From SAR202 cluster bacterium bin127 (GTDB taxonomy: Bacteria; Chloroflexota; Dehalococcoidia; Lucifugimonadales; Lucifugimonadaceae), in assembly GCA_002239045.1 (NCBI GenBank), contig MPNN01000008.1, positions 1-64,000 of the forward strand: a stretch of 64,000 nucleotides of DNA, given 5' to 3'. Position numbers and translations under genes: made by a program. Shown here in pieces: positions 1-8,534 of the stretch. How positions within the stretch are numbered: position 1 is the stretch's first letter; every line of letters begins with the position of its first letter. The notes under the pieces are model-generated. The model made no database searches. It saw only the letters and a program-made list of their open reading frames with translations, and was not told where the DNA came from.

Positions 1-868
1 GGAAGACCTCCAGCCACTCGTCCTGTTCGACCCAGTTGTCCTTCCGGATATCGAATGTGAACTCCATGTCGTTGCTGCCGCTGGTGAACTTCATGTGGCG
101 GGCGTACAGCCCTTCGGCAGCCCAGTCGATGTCCCAGTTGGCGGTTCTGCCATTCGGAGCGTAGTCTTGGAGGCAGGTGTAGTTCGACCCGTGACCAGAG
201 GCTTGTCCTCTGTGACAGTCGGGATTCGGAAGATGCCATATGATATTTCCGCTTGTGCTCGGTGCCGGCGCGATATCGAGCTTGACAGTAAGACGTTTTA
301 TGCCTAGCTCGTGGACATTATGGATAACAGGCTTTTGGCCTTGGAAATTAAGCGTGTCGCCCTCGCTCACCCGCATCTCGGTGTGCAGGAACCGAATCGT
401 GGGCGTAGTATCGGCGGCGGTCACCGTCACAGTCACAGAGGGTACCGAGATCCCGTTGTAGTTCGTGTCGCTTGATGTAACACTATGCGTGATCGTGATG
501 GCGCCACTCGTGACAGCTTTCCCTTTGAGGCAGAAATTCAGACCGTTTTCCCACTTACCTAGGCCCGGTTCTGTCACCGCTTCTATTTCCAAAAAATCAA
601 AATAGTCGGAGGGGGTGGGGTTGGAAACTGAAGGAGTTGCAGTTGCAGGAATGGTGAGATTGGCAGTTGGTCTAGTGGAAGGCGCAACCAGATAGCACGC
701 CCTTGAGCCGACGGGAATGGTCAAAGAACGCGGTGAGACTGTTAATGCCGCATTCTGTGCCGCGACGGGCTCATCGTGAACGAGGACGAACGTGAGCAGG
801 CAGGCAACCAGAGACACCGCGGCCAAGGGTAGCCGCAGAGAGTTGAGCGGGGGAAACGCGCGCGGCAA
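1..868 (-). CDS. Secreted Ig/cadherin-like protein, C-terminal part outside the window
   Basis: An uninterrupted minus-strand frame of about 289 codons runs from a TTG at 868 off the left edge; it has no ATG near its start and no stop in the window. The frame opens after a TAG near 917. The TTG is preceded by a purine-rich stretch (AGAGGGG) and gives a good signal peptide: a short charged start, then a hydrophobic core (LAAVSLVACLLTFVLV) and an Ala-X-Ala site near residue 37. The mature part is Thr/Ser/Pro/Val-rich with beta-strand periodicity (IRFLHTEMRVSEGDTLNF resembles the SEGD... pattern of cadherin/Calx-beta-type extracellular domains). It is probably an exported adhesin or surface protein. 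No neighbour informs its role, and the family assignment is only by style. Confidence 0.7.
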   Translation of the reverse strand, partial: MPRAFPPLNSLRLPLAAVSLVACLLTFVLVHDEPVAAQNAALTVSPRSLTIPVGSRACYLVAPSTRPTANLTIPATATPSVSNPTPSDYFDFLEIEAVTEPGLGKWENGLNFCLKGKAVTSGAITITHSVTSSDTNYNGISVPSVTVTVTAADTTPTIRFLHTEMRVSEGDTLNFQGQKPVIHNVHELGIKRLTVKLDIAPAPSTSGNIIWHLPNPDCHRGQASGHGSNYTCLQDYAPNGRTANWDIDWAAEGLYARHMKFTSGSNDMEFTFDIRKDNWVEQDEWLEVF

Positions 869-1048
869 GGTTATAGCACCCCTCTTGCAGTTTCCCAATT
901 TTTCGGGGGGGATATTCTAACACTTACACACCCTCGATTTCAAGTTAATTCCTCTGATAACTGAATAGGTAGTATAAACCAACGGACGTAAGTTTGCAGA
1001 CTGCAAAAAAATCCGAAAGGATGGGCTGTTGGCGTGCTTTGCTTTGCT

Positions 1049-1111
1049 CTGGATACCCGCGTGCGGGGGTATGACGGGCTGTTCGTCATTCCGGCGAAAG
1101 CCGGAATCCAG
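1049..1111. repeat. R1 palindromic repeat, two copies facing each other
   Basis: Positions 1085-1111 read GTCATTCCGGCG-AAA-GCCGGAATCCAG, an imperfect palindrome. Positions 1049-1075 hold a diverged copy in the opposite orientation. Further copies lie at 44195-44220, 44359-44385, 44516-44542 (reverse), 62805-62831 and 63802-63828. All lie between genes or at a gene end, so this is a small dispersed palindromic element. Confidence 0.85.
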
Positions 1112-1140
1112 AGGGGCGCGGCGGGGAGGGGCACACTAGG

Positions 1141-1206
1141 CAACAACCCCCTCCCACAACAACCCATCCTTCCTATCCTTCCCCATCCTTCGCATCCTAG
1201 TTCAAA
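1141..1206. repeat. R2 repeat: tandem ATCCTTC units ending in CCTAGTTCA
   Basis: The segment starts CAACAACCCCCTCCCACAAC, continues with ATCCTTCC-like units and ends CATCCTAGTTCAAAG. An equivalent block with the same first 20 bases is at 44435-44491. Shorter copies are at 44273-44292 (reverse), 52337-52358 and 59628-59650. The unit number differs between copies, which suggests slippage within a dispersed element. Confidence 0.75.
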
Positions 1207-1251
1207 GAGCGGGTGGTTGTGCACAACACCCGAAGTGGAGGGGTTTTTGTT

Positions 1252-2895
1252 CTAAGTGCTGAGTATGCCGGTGATTTCGCCTGTTTCGTCGTTGAGGTCG
1301 ATGTCCCACGCGTTCGGGTTTGAAGGTAGGCCCGGCAAGGTGATGATGTTGCCAGCCAAGGTTACGATCTGTTTCGCGCCGGCCAGGACTCGCAACTCGC
1401 GGATCGGGATCGTGTGGCCGCGGGGCACGTTAAGCAGTCTTGGATTTGCCGAAACGGAAAGGTGCGTCTTAGCCATGCAGATCGGGAAGTCCCAGCCGTT
1501 CGACTCGAAACGGCGTGCGGTTGTCTTGGTTAGCGGTCCCCATTCGACACCGTCCGCATTGAACAGTTTCTCGGAGATCCTCTCAACTTTATCGATGGTT
1601 GACAAATTGTCCTCGTAGAGCAGATTGACGTCCGCAACACCGGAGTGAGCTGCGTCCCAGACCGCTTCGGCTAGGTCAGTCATGCCAGCACCGCCTTCGG
1701 CGAACCCACGTGCCTCCGCCACACCTACTGCGCCGGCCTCGATCGCAGCGTTCTTGGCGGCCGCGATCTCCTCGGCGGTATCTGACGGAAATTGATTGAT
1801 TGCTACTACCGCAGGCAGACCGTACATCTTGACGATACGGATCGCGTTCGCCAGGTTCTGAGCGCCGACTTTCACGGCGTCTACATTCGACGATTCGAGC
1901 GCGTCTCGTTTCACGCCACCGTGCCATTTGAGTCCGCGAATCGTTGCGACGACGACCGCGGCGGAAGGCTCTGGACCGCCTTGCCGGACTTTGATATCCA
2001 TGAATTTTTGGAAACCGAGATCGGCACCGAATCCAGCCTCGGTAATCGTGATATCAGCGGTATTGACGGCGAGAATATCCGCAAGGATTGAACTGCAACC
2101 GTGCGCGATGTTGCCGAACGGTCCCATATGAACGATCGCCGGTTGTCCTTCCAGTGTCTGGGCGAGGTTCGGCTTAACGGCGTCTCGCAACAGGGCCATC
2201 ATCGAGCCGATGCCGCCGATTTCGCGAGCGGTCACCGGTTTTCGGTCCGTCGTCCATCCAACGACGATGTTACCGATACGTTCACGAAGGTCAGCGTAGC
2301 CGTTCGTCAATGCCAGTATCGCCATGATCTCGGACGCGGCGTTGATATCGAAACCTGCCTCGCGCATTGGGGCATTTAGTCGACCACCGACGCCGGTAAC
2401 TACCTGGCGTAGCGCGCGGTCTTCAGCATCCGTAACCCGACGCCACGCGACGCCGTCGGGTTGAAGTCCGGGTATCGCGCCTCGGTACACCGCGTTGTCG
2501 GTCATCGCGGCGAGAAGGTTGTGAGCAGACTCCATGGCGTGGAAATCGCCGGTGAAATGCAGGTTGATTTCGTTCGCTGGTTGAACGGTCGATTTGCCGC
2601 CGCCCGTGCCACCACCTTTGTGGCCAAAGACCGGGCCCAATGATGGTTGCCGGATCGTCAGTGCGACGTTCTTGCCGATTTTTGATAGCCCTTGCGTCAA
2701 GCCAACCGCGGTTGTGGATTTGCCTTCACCGGCGGGTGTAGGTGTGATGGCGGTGACGACTACCAACTTGCCCGGTGTTTCGCGGTTCGGAAACGATTGA
2801 AGCGGGATTTTGGCTTTGTCGTTTCCGTAGGTTTCGATATCTGCCGGGGAGAAACCGAGGTCTTGGGCGACATCGGAGATTGGGCGCAGGGGCAT
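1252..2895 (-). CDS. fhs: Formate--tetrahydrofolate ligase
   Basis: ATP-dependent ligation of formate to tetrahydrofolate, giving 10-formyl-THF; a cytosolic one-carbon enzyme (also called FTHFS). The ATG at 2895 gives 547 residues, close to the family's roughly 556. A TTG at 2919 would add eight residues. The P-loop TPTPAGEGKSTT lies at residues 51-62, followed by the conserved glycine-rich GHKGGGTGGGKS segment and a full-length C-terminus. It stands alone: folD and other folate genes are not adjacent, so the direction of use (assimilation of formate, or the Wood-Ljungdahl methyl branch) cannot be read from context. The R1/R2 repeat block lies immediately downstream of its stop. Confidence 0.97.
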   Translation of the reverse strand: MPLRPISDVAQDLGFSPADIETYGNDKAKIPLQSFPNRETPGKLVVVTAITPTPAGEGKSTTAVGLTQGLSKIGKNVALTIRQPSLGPVFGHKGGGTGGGKSTVQPANEINLHFTGDFHAMESAHNLLAAMTDNAVYRGAIPGLQPDGVAWRRVTDAEDRALRQVVTGVGGRLNAPMREAGFDINAASEIMAILALTNGYADLRERIGNIVVGWTTDRKPVTAREIGGIGSMMALLRDAVKPNLAQTLEGQPAIVHMGPFGNIAHGCSSILADILAVNTADITITEAGFGADLGFQKFMDIKVRQGGPEPSAAVVVATIRGLKWHGGVKRDALESSNVDAVKVGAQNLANAIRIVKMYGLPAVVAINQFPSDTAEEIAAAKNAAIEAGAVGVAEARGFAEGGAGMTDLAEAVWDAAHSGVADVNLLYEDNLSTIDKVERISEKLFNADGVEWGPLTKTTARRFESNGWDFPICMAKTHLSVSANPRLLNVPRGHTIPIRELRVLAGAKQIVTLAGNIITLPGLPSNPNAWDIDLNDETGEITGILST

Positions 2896-3014
2896 GTGGT
2901 TCGGATCCTGTCTATTCAAGTACTTGGGGCGACCGCGGAAGATTCGCCGCCTTGCCGGTCGCCGCCGTATCTGGGGTAGATAGCGTGAGTTGTGAGTGGT
3001 TGCAGATTCTGGCT

Positions 3015-3350
3015 CTATTCGTTCACTAATACATCGATCGTGGTACCGAGGGCACTGGCGATTCGGGTCAAGGCCGAAGTGGAGCCTGGTTTTCGTCGAC
3101 GTTCTATCTCGGAGAGATAGCCAACTGCGATTCCGGTTCTCTCCGACAGTTCACGTAAAGTGATGCCTCGGTGGTCCCGAAACGCTAGTACTGGACTTTT
3201 CCCACTAATAATGTCAAGAGCGACTTCGTGGGGAATGCGAACGCCGTCGTCTGCGTCTAAAGCCGCCAGCATGTCTTCGAGTTCACTATTGCGCTCGATT
3301 AGGGCGTCGTACTCCTTGCGGGGCAGAGTTATCGTCTCTTCGCTAGTCAT
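3015..3350 (-). CDS. XRE-family helix-turn-helix antitoxin
   Basis: 111 residues. The N-terminal part (about 1-60) is charged with a coiled-coil look (ELEDMLAALDADD). The C-terminal part is a classic XRE/Cro helix-turn-helix: LRELSERTGIAVGYLSEIER (about residues 66-85), then LTRIASALGTTIDVL. Its ATG lies inside the end of the upstream toxin gene (8-nt overlap), so the two are translated together. The toxin-first order resembles HigBA-type modules more than RelBE. The antitoxin should neutralise the toxin by binding it and repress the operon by binding its promoter upstream of 3600; both roles are inferred from the family. Confidence 0.85.
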   Translation of the reverse strand: MTSEETITLPRKEYDALIERNSELEDMLAALDADDGVRIPHEVALDIISGKSPVLAFRDHRGITLRELSERTGIAVGYLSEIERRRKPGSTSALTRIASALGTTIDVLVNE

Positions 3351-3600
3351 AAGCTTCCCTTCTGTGTCGAATCCTTAGGACTATCATGATTGGGGATTCG
3401 TTATGTTCAGTATTGAAGATGACACGATAGTTGCCAACCCTTAACCGCTTGTAATCGCTCCCCGTAAGTGCACTCACCTGTCTGGCAAGCGAGGCCGGGT
3501 CTTCGGCATACTGCTCGATCTTGGCAACGATCCGCTCTCTATCCCGTGGGGTGAGGCGACGCATATCCTTGATAGCCTTGGCTCCCCATTCGATTTGCAT
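3343..3600 (-). CDS. RelE/ParE-superfamily toxin
   Basis: 85 residues, the usual size for RelE-fold toxins. The order matches the family: N-terminal strand (IEWGAKAIKDM), helix (RRLTPRDRERIVAKIEQYAED), then the characteristic LTGSDYKRLRVGNYRVIF core and the C-terminal IVLRIRHRREAYD strand with the conserved RRE.Y residues. Family members are ribosome-dependent mRNA interferases or gyrase poisons; the Arg/Tyr-rich C-terminus favours the RelE side. It is the first gene of the module, with its ATG just after an AAGGA. It is an isolated chromosomal TA pair between fhs and an unrelated lipoprotein gene. Confidence 0.88.
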   Translation of the reverse strand: MQIEWGAKAIKDMRRLTPRDRERIVAKIEQYAEDPASLARQVSALTGSDYKRLRVGNYRVIFNTEHNESPIMIVLRIRHRREAYD

Positions 3601-3742
3601 TCCTTCATATACCCTCTATTTTCTCAATTAGCGAACGAAGCGTCAAGGGTAAAAGCCTGAAGATGCAATCAGCGCAAAACATCACTCCGTCACGCATCAT
3701 GCTCTGCTTCACTGCTTGATTAGTTTAACCAAACAGTGTTTA

Positions 3743-4183
3743 TCACCATTGATCGCAGCCTTCGGCAACGCCCAATCTGCCGGTGTCGGTGTCGGGTTTG
3801 TTGTCGCCTGCAACTTCCTGAGAATCGATGTCGACGTAGAAGACCAGTTTTTCGGGTCCGATGATCCGATCCTCGTTGCGCTGATAGGTTATTTTGATGC
3901 GCCCGTCGGGTTGCATGTCGCTCATCGAAGTTTCCCACAGGTAGTCGTCCTCGATCCACGTTTCGCAAGTAGCTCCGAAGAAGCCCCACGGCTTGTCGGA
4001 CATGTATGCGAAGACCAACCGGTGAGCCAAAAGGGCAATGTCAGCGGATACTTTTGCGATGGGTGTAACAGTGGATTCAGCGCCGTCGTCTGTTCTATTC
4101 GAGGGTTCGGTTTGGCAAGCAAACGCGGTCATAGAGACTAGAATTGCGAACGCTACGGCGGGGAGTAGTCTCAGCGGGACCAT
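3743..4183 (-). CDS. Putative lipoprotein of unknown function
   Basis: 146 residues. The N-terminus has a short hydrophobic core ending MTAFAC at about residue 23, a lipoprotein signal-peptidase site, so the mature protein is probably lipid-anchored on the outer face of the membrane. I do not recognise the rest: it contains a paired Trp/Cys segment (PWGFFGATCETW) and ends GCDQW, so two cysteines may form a disulfide. The gene starts only 13 nt after the stop of the di-heme oxidoreductase gene and is probably the last gene of that operon, which suggests, without proving, that it assists the same extracytoplasmic redox enzyme. Confidence 0.7.
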   Translation of the reverse strand: MVPLRLLPAVAFAILVSMTAFACQTEPSNRTDDGAESTVTPIAKVSADIALLAHRLVFAYMSDKPWGFFGATCETWIEDDYLWETSMSDMQPDGRIKITYQRNEDRIIGPEKLVFYVDIDSQEVAGDNKPDTDTGRLGVAEGCDQW

Positions 4184-4196
4184 GGTTTGATGTCGG

Positions 4197-6053
4197 CTAC
4201 TGGGTCGGGATGGTCAAGGTCTTTAGGAAGGCAATCAATGCGTCTTTTTCTTCTTGGGGGAGGCCGATGAAGCGATTCCGAGCGCCGTTCGCTGATCCAC
4301 CGTGGGCCACGATAGCGTCGGAGATCAGCGTCGCGCGTCCGTGATGCAGGAACGGCGGTTCGGAGGCGAAACCCCACAACCTTCGAGTCATCCATTGCTC
4401 CGTTGGTACGCCCCCTTGGATAATCTCCTCGTTGTCCAGAACTCCATCTTCACCCATGTCGTGACGACGGAGATCAGAGAAAACCGGTATCAAATAATGT
4501 CCGTTCTCATCTTTTCGGAGTTCGCTCGCTAAGTCGCTGAGATCGATCTCCAAAACAGCATCGGTCGCTTCAGGTCGCAGGTCTTTGCCGATGTTGAATT
4601 CATTTGGTTCCGTGAAGACCAGAGATTCGAGCGGGAGCTCCGGTATGTGGCATAAGGCGCATCCGATATCAGTGAATTTCTGTCGGCCTAACTCGACGAT
4701 TGCTCGTTGATCGGGGTCTTCAGGCGTTTCAGGGACCGGAGCCGGAAGGGAAACCAAGAATGCCACGAGCGCGGTAGCATCCCCCGGCGTCATCTCGTTG
4801 ACCACTCCATCGCCGTCTCGGTCGATGAAAGAGCCGACGCGCTCGTAATTCTCGATACCGTGGTGGTGCAACATGGCATCGTTGTTGAACTCGCGCAAAC
4901 TCCTAAACACACCTTTTTGGCTGAACGGTCTGACGATGAGATCGCCGTCTACGCCTTCGACTTCGCTCGTGTATACGAAGCCGTTAGGGTGGGCGGTGAT
5001 AGCACCGAAGTCGATGCCCTTTGCGCTGATTTCACGGCGCACGGGCCAGCCAGACTTCTTGGCTTCGGCGATTGTCGCTTCTTCCTGAGCGAGCAACTCA
5101 CGCGTGATCTCGCGCGCAAGAAGCTCGACGAAACCGGAGCCGAACATTCCGACGGTATTGCGCTCGTTGCCTACGTTTTGCAGAGTCAGGGGGTCCTCAT
5201 CCTCCTGTTCGTACTGCAGTCGATCCTCCAGATCGTCGCGGAAATCAAACTCCATCTGATCGTTGAAATCGACGAACTCGAACCGTTGTCCAAGGACGAA
5301 CACGTTTGCAACGTTGTCGCCGCCGCCGCCGATGACCGGCAAGTTGTGACAACCGCTGCAGGCGTTGGAGTCCGGTCCTGAAATGCGGTTGAAGCTCTCG
5401 AAGCCTTCTCGCCGGTCTCGGAATCTCGAGTCGCCGGTTCGTGTGGGTCGTCCAGCACCGTCAAGCGCATTGAAGGACGCGGTGAACAGCGTCTCCCCAT
5501 GTTCGATCAGTTCTTCGAGCGTATATTTGCCGGCTTCAATACCGGATTGGCTGAAATGCACTTGTACGGCGGGTGCATCACCGATCCACTCCTTGCCAAC
5601 ATATTCGCACTCGAAGCGAACATTTTCTAAGGCTTCGTATCCCTCGACATGTTGTTCCATGTGTTCGTAGGTGTCGAGGTAGTTGAGCACTTGCAAGGTC
5701 GGATAGTCATAGTATCCGCCCGCGAGAATCTCCTTCAGCGCCAAGATGAAGCGTTCCGTAGCATCGACCAACTCGCCACGCACAGAATCGAGTTCAGATT
5801 CAAGCAATTCGATGTGCGCTTCGATATCTTCGACCGAAAGCTCCTCGCGCAGCATCCCGTCACTGATGTCGTCGACGCGATCGCAAACCTTCACCGAGTA
5901 GTCGGTGTCGTCTTCCAGCGCGTGCGAAGCGCAAGCGACTCCCCACGTCAACGCAAAGAGGATCAGGAATGCAACTGCAATCTTTGCAAATTGATGGTGC
6001 GGGGTTTGTTCAGATCCCCGCCTCGCGGTCGATCTCGGATTGATATTCGGCAA
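4197..6053 (-). CDS. Di-heme c-type oxidoreductase (DHOR, COG3488 type)
   Basis: 618 residues. An N-terminal hydrophobic segment (about 23-40) exports the protein. Two heme-c sites, CSGCH (about residue 232) and CALCH in the C-terminal half, with surrounding LPVIGGGG and IPELP context, place it in the di-heme 'putative thiol oxidoreductase' family related to bacterial cytochrome c peroxidases and MauG. The N-terminal 200 residues form a helical region fused ahead of the catalytic part; it resembles imelysin-like pieces but I cannot name it firmly. The start is a TTG that overlaps the upstream oxidoreductase gene by 44 nt; no internal ATG precedes the signal sequence. It should act outside the cytoplasmic membrane as an electron-transfer enzyme; the substrate is unknown. 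Confidence 0.87.
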   Translation of the reverse strand: MPNINPRSTARRGSEQTPHHQFAKIAVAFLILFALTWGVACASHALEDDTDYSVKVCDRVDDISDGMLREELSVEDIEAHIELLESELDSVRGELVDATERFILALKEILAGGYYDYPTLQVLNYLDTYEHMEQHVEGYEALENVRFECEYVGKEWIGDAPAVQVHFSQSGIEAGKYTLEELIEHGETLFTASFNALDGAGRPTRTGDSRFRDRREGFESFNRISGPDSNACSGCHNLPVIGGGGDNVANVFVLGQRFEFVDFNDQMEFDFRDDLEDRLQYEQEDEDPLTLQNVGNERNTVGMFGSGFVELLAREITRELLAQEEATIAEAKKSGWPVRREISAKGIDFGAITAHPNGFVYTSEVEGVDGDLIVRPFSQKGVFRSLREFNNDAMLHHHGIENYERVGSFIDRDGDGVVNEMTPGDATALVAFLVSLPAPVPETPEDPDQRAIVELGRQKFTDIGCALCHIPELPLESLVFTEPNEFNIGKDLRPEATDAVLEIDLSDLASELRKDENGHYLIPVFSDLRRHDMGEDGVLDNEEIIQGGVPTEQWMTRRLWGFASEPPFLHHGRATLISDAIVAHGGSANGARNRFIGLPQEEKDALIAFLKTLTIPTQ

Positions 6054-7275
6054 CGGAACCGTCCATAATGTCGACGAGCGAAACCGGTTGTCCGGAGTTG
6101 CCAGATTCTAGTATTCCATAGGAAACTGCTAAGGCTTTCATCCCAACCTCGGCATCGACTTCGACTTTTCTACAGTTCGATTCTATTGCCGATGCCAACT
6201 CCTTCATTTCGATCGCCACCAAAATGCGGTCAATGGCCTCAAAACCAACCTCATAAGAACCCATTCTCCTAGATCCACCGAAGAACGTCGCCGTTACTTC
6301 ATCGAGTTCCCAATCGGGCACCAATTCAAGCATCTGCTGTTGGCTGAGCGGCTCTTGCGCAGATTCTAGGTAGATGCTTGGGGGTACGCCGGTACGGGTC
6401 GGCGGCATCTGCATAGTGCCCGCGCTACCGTGAATGGTGTTGATGCCCGCTCCGTAACCGATCGAGGCATTGGTGATCGTAAGTTGACCAATCGCGCCTG
6501 AAGCGAACCTCAGGATCCCGATCGCAGTGTCTTCTTGGTCGATCTCAACCGTCTCCTGATTGGCGAAAGCGTCTTCGACGCGATGCGAGTAGAACTGTGC
6601 GATTTGACCTGTCATCCCCTCCCGTGTTCGGACAGGAGCGAATAGCCCGGTATCCGCCGACAACGACTCGATATCTCCTAGGAAGTAGATGAGTAGATCA
6701 GCCTCGTGTACGCCCTGCTCGATGATGACGCTTCCGGCGCGCGACTTCAGCGCCCGCCACCCGGTATCGTGCATGAGACCAGAACCGCCACCTAGCGACA
6801 CCTTCATTGCGAAGCCTGGCTCGCCGATCGCGCCTGCGTCGAGCAGCGCCTTGGCGAGTCGATTCATGGGATCGCGACGATACTGCTCGCCGATCGAGAG
6901 CACCAAACCCTTTTCCTCAGCGGCGTCTCGCATGAGTCGGCACGCCTTCATCGTTAGGGCCATCGGTTTCTCGGTCAGGATGTGAACTCCGGCGTCGAAT
7001 GCCTGCAATGCGAAGGTGTGATGCATTCGCGTGTCCGTCACGATATCGACCGCATGGACGCCAGACGCGAGCATGGCTTCATAATCCGTAAATACTTGCG
7101 GGCGATGTCCGGTCGCATCCTCGACCGCCGATGCGACACCGTTAGCCGCCGCTTCGTGCCGATCGCACACCGCGGACAACGTGAAGGAATCGAAATGCTT
7201 CCGCATCTCGATATAACCGTGCGCATGACGCATGCCCATACCACCGCATCCAACCAATCCCAAGTTCAGACTCAA
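6010..7275 (-). CDS. Gfo/Idh/MocA-family NAD(P)-dependent oxidoreductase
   Basis: 421 residues. An N-terminal Rossmann fold opens with LVGCGGMGMRHAHGY (GxGxxG near residue 8), followed by the family motif EKPMALT near residue 102 and the C-terminal alpha/beta half that binds the sugar or cyclitol substrate. The start is TTG with a GAAAGGAA ribosome-binding site eight bases upstream. It lies 46 nt downstream of the enolase-superfamily gene and overlaps the di-heme oxidoreductase gene. Family members oxidise hydroxyls of sugars, inositols or sugar acids; with the adjacent dehydratase this suggests a catabolic path for a sugar acid or polyol. The substrate cannot be told from sequence. Confidence 0.93.
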   Translation of the reverse strand: MSLNLGLVGCGGMGMRHAHGYIEMRKHFDSFTLSAVCDRHEAAANGVASAVEDATGHRPQVFTDYEAMLASGVHAVDIVTDTRMHHTFALQAFDAGVHILTEKPMALTMKACRLMRDAAEEKGLVLSIGEQYRRDPMNRLAKALLDAGAIGEPGFAMKVSLGGGSGLMHDTGWRALKSRAGSVIIEQGVHEADLLIYFLGDIESLSADTGLFAPVRTREGMTGQIAQFYSHRVEDAFANQETVEIDQEDTAIGILRFASGAIGQLTITNASIGYGAGINTIHGSAGTMQMPPTRTGVPPSIYLESAQEPLSQQQMLELVPDWELDEVTATFFGGSRRMGSYEVGFEAIDRILVAIEMKELASAIESNCRKVEVDAEVGMKALAVSYGILESGNSGQPVSLVDIMDGSVAEYQSEIDREAGI

Positions 7276-7321
7276 TCTATGTTTCCTTTCAACGACAATT
7301 CCAACGTCAATCGGGGACCGG

Positions 7322-8455
7322 CTATCTCAACGCTACCGAGCCGTCATCCCGCAACGCGCCCCCGATTGGTCCGAAAGTGTACGGGTGCTTGGCGATACCG
7401 TCTTCATCGAGTTCGACGCCGATGCCCGGGACCTCGGGGATTTGAAGCCAGCCCGAATCCAGTTTGATGATCTCTTTGACGACATCCGAGTACGGTGAGT
7501 TTTCTTCGTAAACATGCTCCTGCACCTCGTAGTTCGGAACGCATGCACCAAGCTGCACGTGTGCCGCCGTTGCCACTGGGCCGGATGGAACCGCGTGAGG
7601 AATGATGCCTTGATGGTGCGACTCTGCGATCGCGCAGATCTTCTTGCAGTGCGTGAAGCCCCCGGCGACACCTATGTCTGGCCGGACATGATGCACACCC
7701 GCCGCCTCGATGTATTCCCGAAACTCCCAGATGGTGAGGTTGCGTTCCCCGGCGGCCATCGGGATGCGAGTCTTCTCGGACACTTCGCCGAATGAGAGTA
7801 TGGAATCGGGTGCGACCGGGTCCTCGAAGAAATACGGCCTGAATTTCTCGATCTCTTGCGCCAACACGATGGCCTCGCCCGGAATCATGTTGCGGTGAAT
7901 CTCAATGCCCACGTCCATGTCCCATCCGACTGCATCTCGTACGGCTGCCGTGCGGTCGACGAGGTCTTGAATACGTTCACTGTGGCGCATCGGCGCGTGT
8001 TCGTGCTGATACAAGAGGCACTTGACCGCGGTGAAGCCGTCGGCCTTGGCGGCGGCGGCGGCGTTGGCCACCTCTTCCAGTGTTCCAGTGGGTAGCACCA
8101 GCATTGCTCGAACTGCGTCGCGTGCCTTGCCACCAAGCAACTGCCACACGGGTGCTTCGAAATACTTGCCTTTGATGTCCCACAAGGCCTGATCGATGGC
8201 GCTGATACCACCTCCGATCGCACCTCCGCGCATCGACTTGGCACGATACATGTAGTTCCAGTGGTGTTCGGCTCTCAGCGGGTCTTGACCGATGAGGTAC
8301 GGCTCGAACGATAGGGCGACGTTTTCGGCGGCGCCCGGCCAACCAAAAAACGTGGATTCTCCGATGCCTTGGATACCGTTGTCGGTCGTGATGCGAACCA
8401 TCATCCAGTTGACTGCGACGAAGGTCTCTAGTTTTTCGATCTTGATATTCGCCAC
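7322..8455 (-). CDS. Mandelate racemase/muconate-lactonizing (enolase superfamily) enzyme
   Basis: 377 residues from a GTG start. The N-terminal capping domain is followed by a TIM barrel with the superfamily metal ligands: Glu in GIEIH, Glu in FFEDP and Glu in AAGERN, plus a C-terminal IIPHAVPSGP loop whose His resembles the base of acid-sugar dehydratases. The first ligand position reads E-I-H, where many sugar-acid dehydratases have D-x-H. The likely reaction is dehydration of an aldonic or similar acid to a 2-keto-3-deoxy product. It is the first gene of a minus-strand set with the Gfo/Idh oxidoreductase and di-heme enzyme. A 79-nt region separates it from the divergent FtsX gene. SAR202-type Chloroflexota are known for many paralogues of this family. 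Confidence 0.93.
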   Translation of the reverse strand: MANIKIEKLETFVAVNWMMVRITTDNGIQGIGESTFFGWPGAAENVALSFEPYLIGQDPLRAEHHWNYMYRAKSMRGGAIGGGISAIDQALWDIKGKYFEAPVWQLLGGKARDAVRAMLVLPTGTLEEVANAAAAAKADGFTAVKCLLYQHEHAPMRHSERIQDLVDRTAAVRDAVGWDMDVGIEIHRNMIPGEAIVLAQEIEKFRPYFFEDPVAPDSILSFGEVSEKTRIPMAAGERNLTIWEFREYIEAAGVHHVRPDIGVAGGFTHCKKICAIAESHHQGIIPHAVPSGPVATAAHVQLGACVPNYEVQEHVYEENSPYSDVVKEIIKLDSGWLQIPEVPGIGVELDEDGIAKHPYTFGPIGGALRDDGSVALR

Positions 8456-8534
8456 TGGATATCCGTTTCTGATTGTCCGTTGCGGGTTAGGGTTGCTGCG
8501 GCAATTATATGCACCTGATATACGCTATTCGGTT

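Larger units (their letters stand above)
869..1251. other. Intergenic gap filled with R1 and R2 repeats
   Basis: No gene is supported between the divergent secreted-protein start and the end of fhs. The gap holds two R1 palindromes (1049-1111), an R2 array (1141-1206) and the 10-bp palindrome TTGTGCACAA at 1217-1226, which recurs at 21115-21124. ORFs reading through here translate repeat sequence on both strands, the mark of non-coding repeat DNA. Confidence 0.75.

Noticed and set aside
940-1224. 94-codon minus-strand frame
   Set aside because: Built from R1 and R2 repeats (for example LWIPAFAGMT), not a protein.
4707-5381. 224-codon plus-strand frame
   Set aside because: Antisense to the di-heme oxidoreductase; no start signal or family features.
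8292-8534. N-terminal extension of permease 1
   Set aside because: It overlaps the divergent dehydratase gene in antisense; the GTG at 8535 is the first sensible start.
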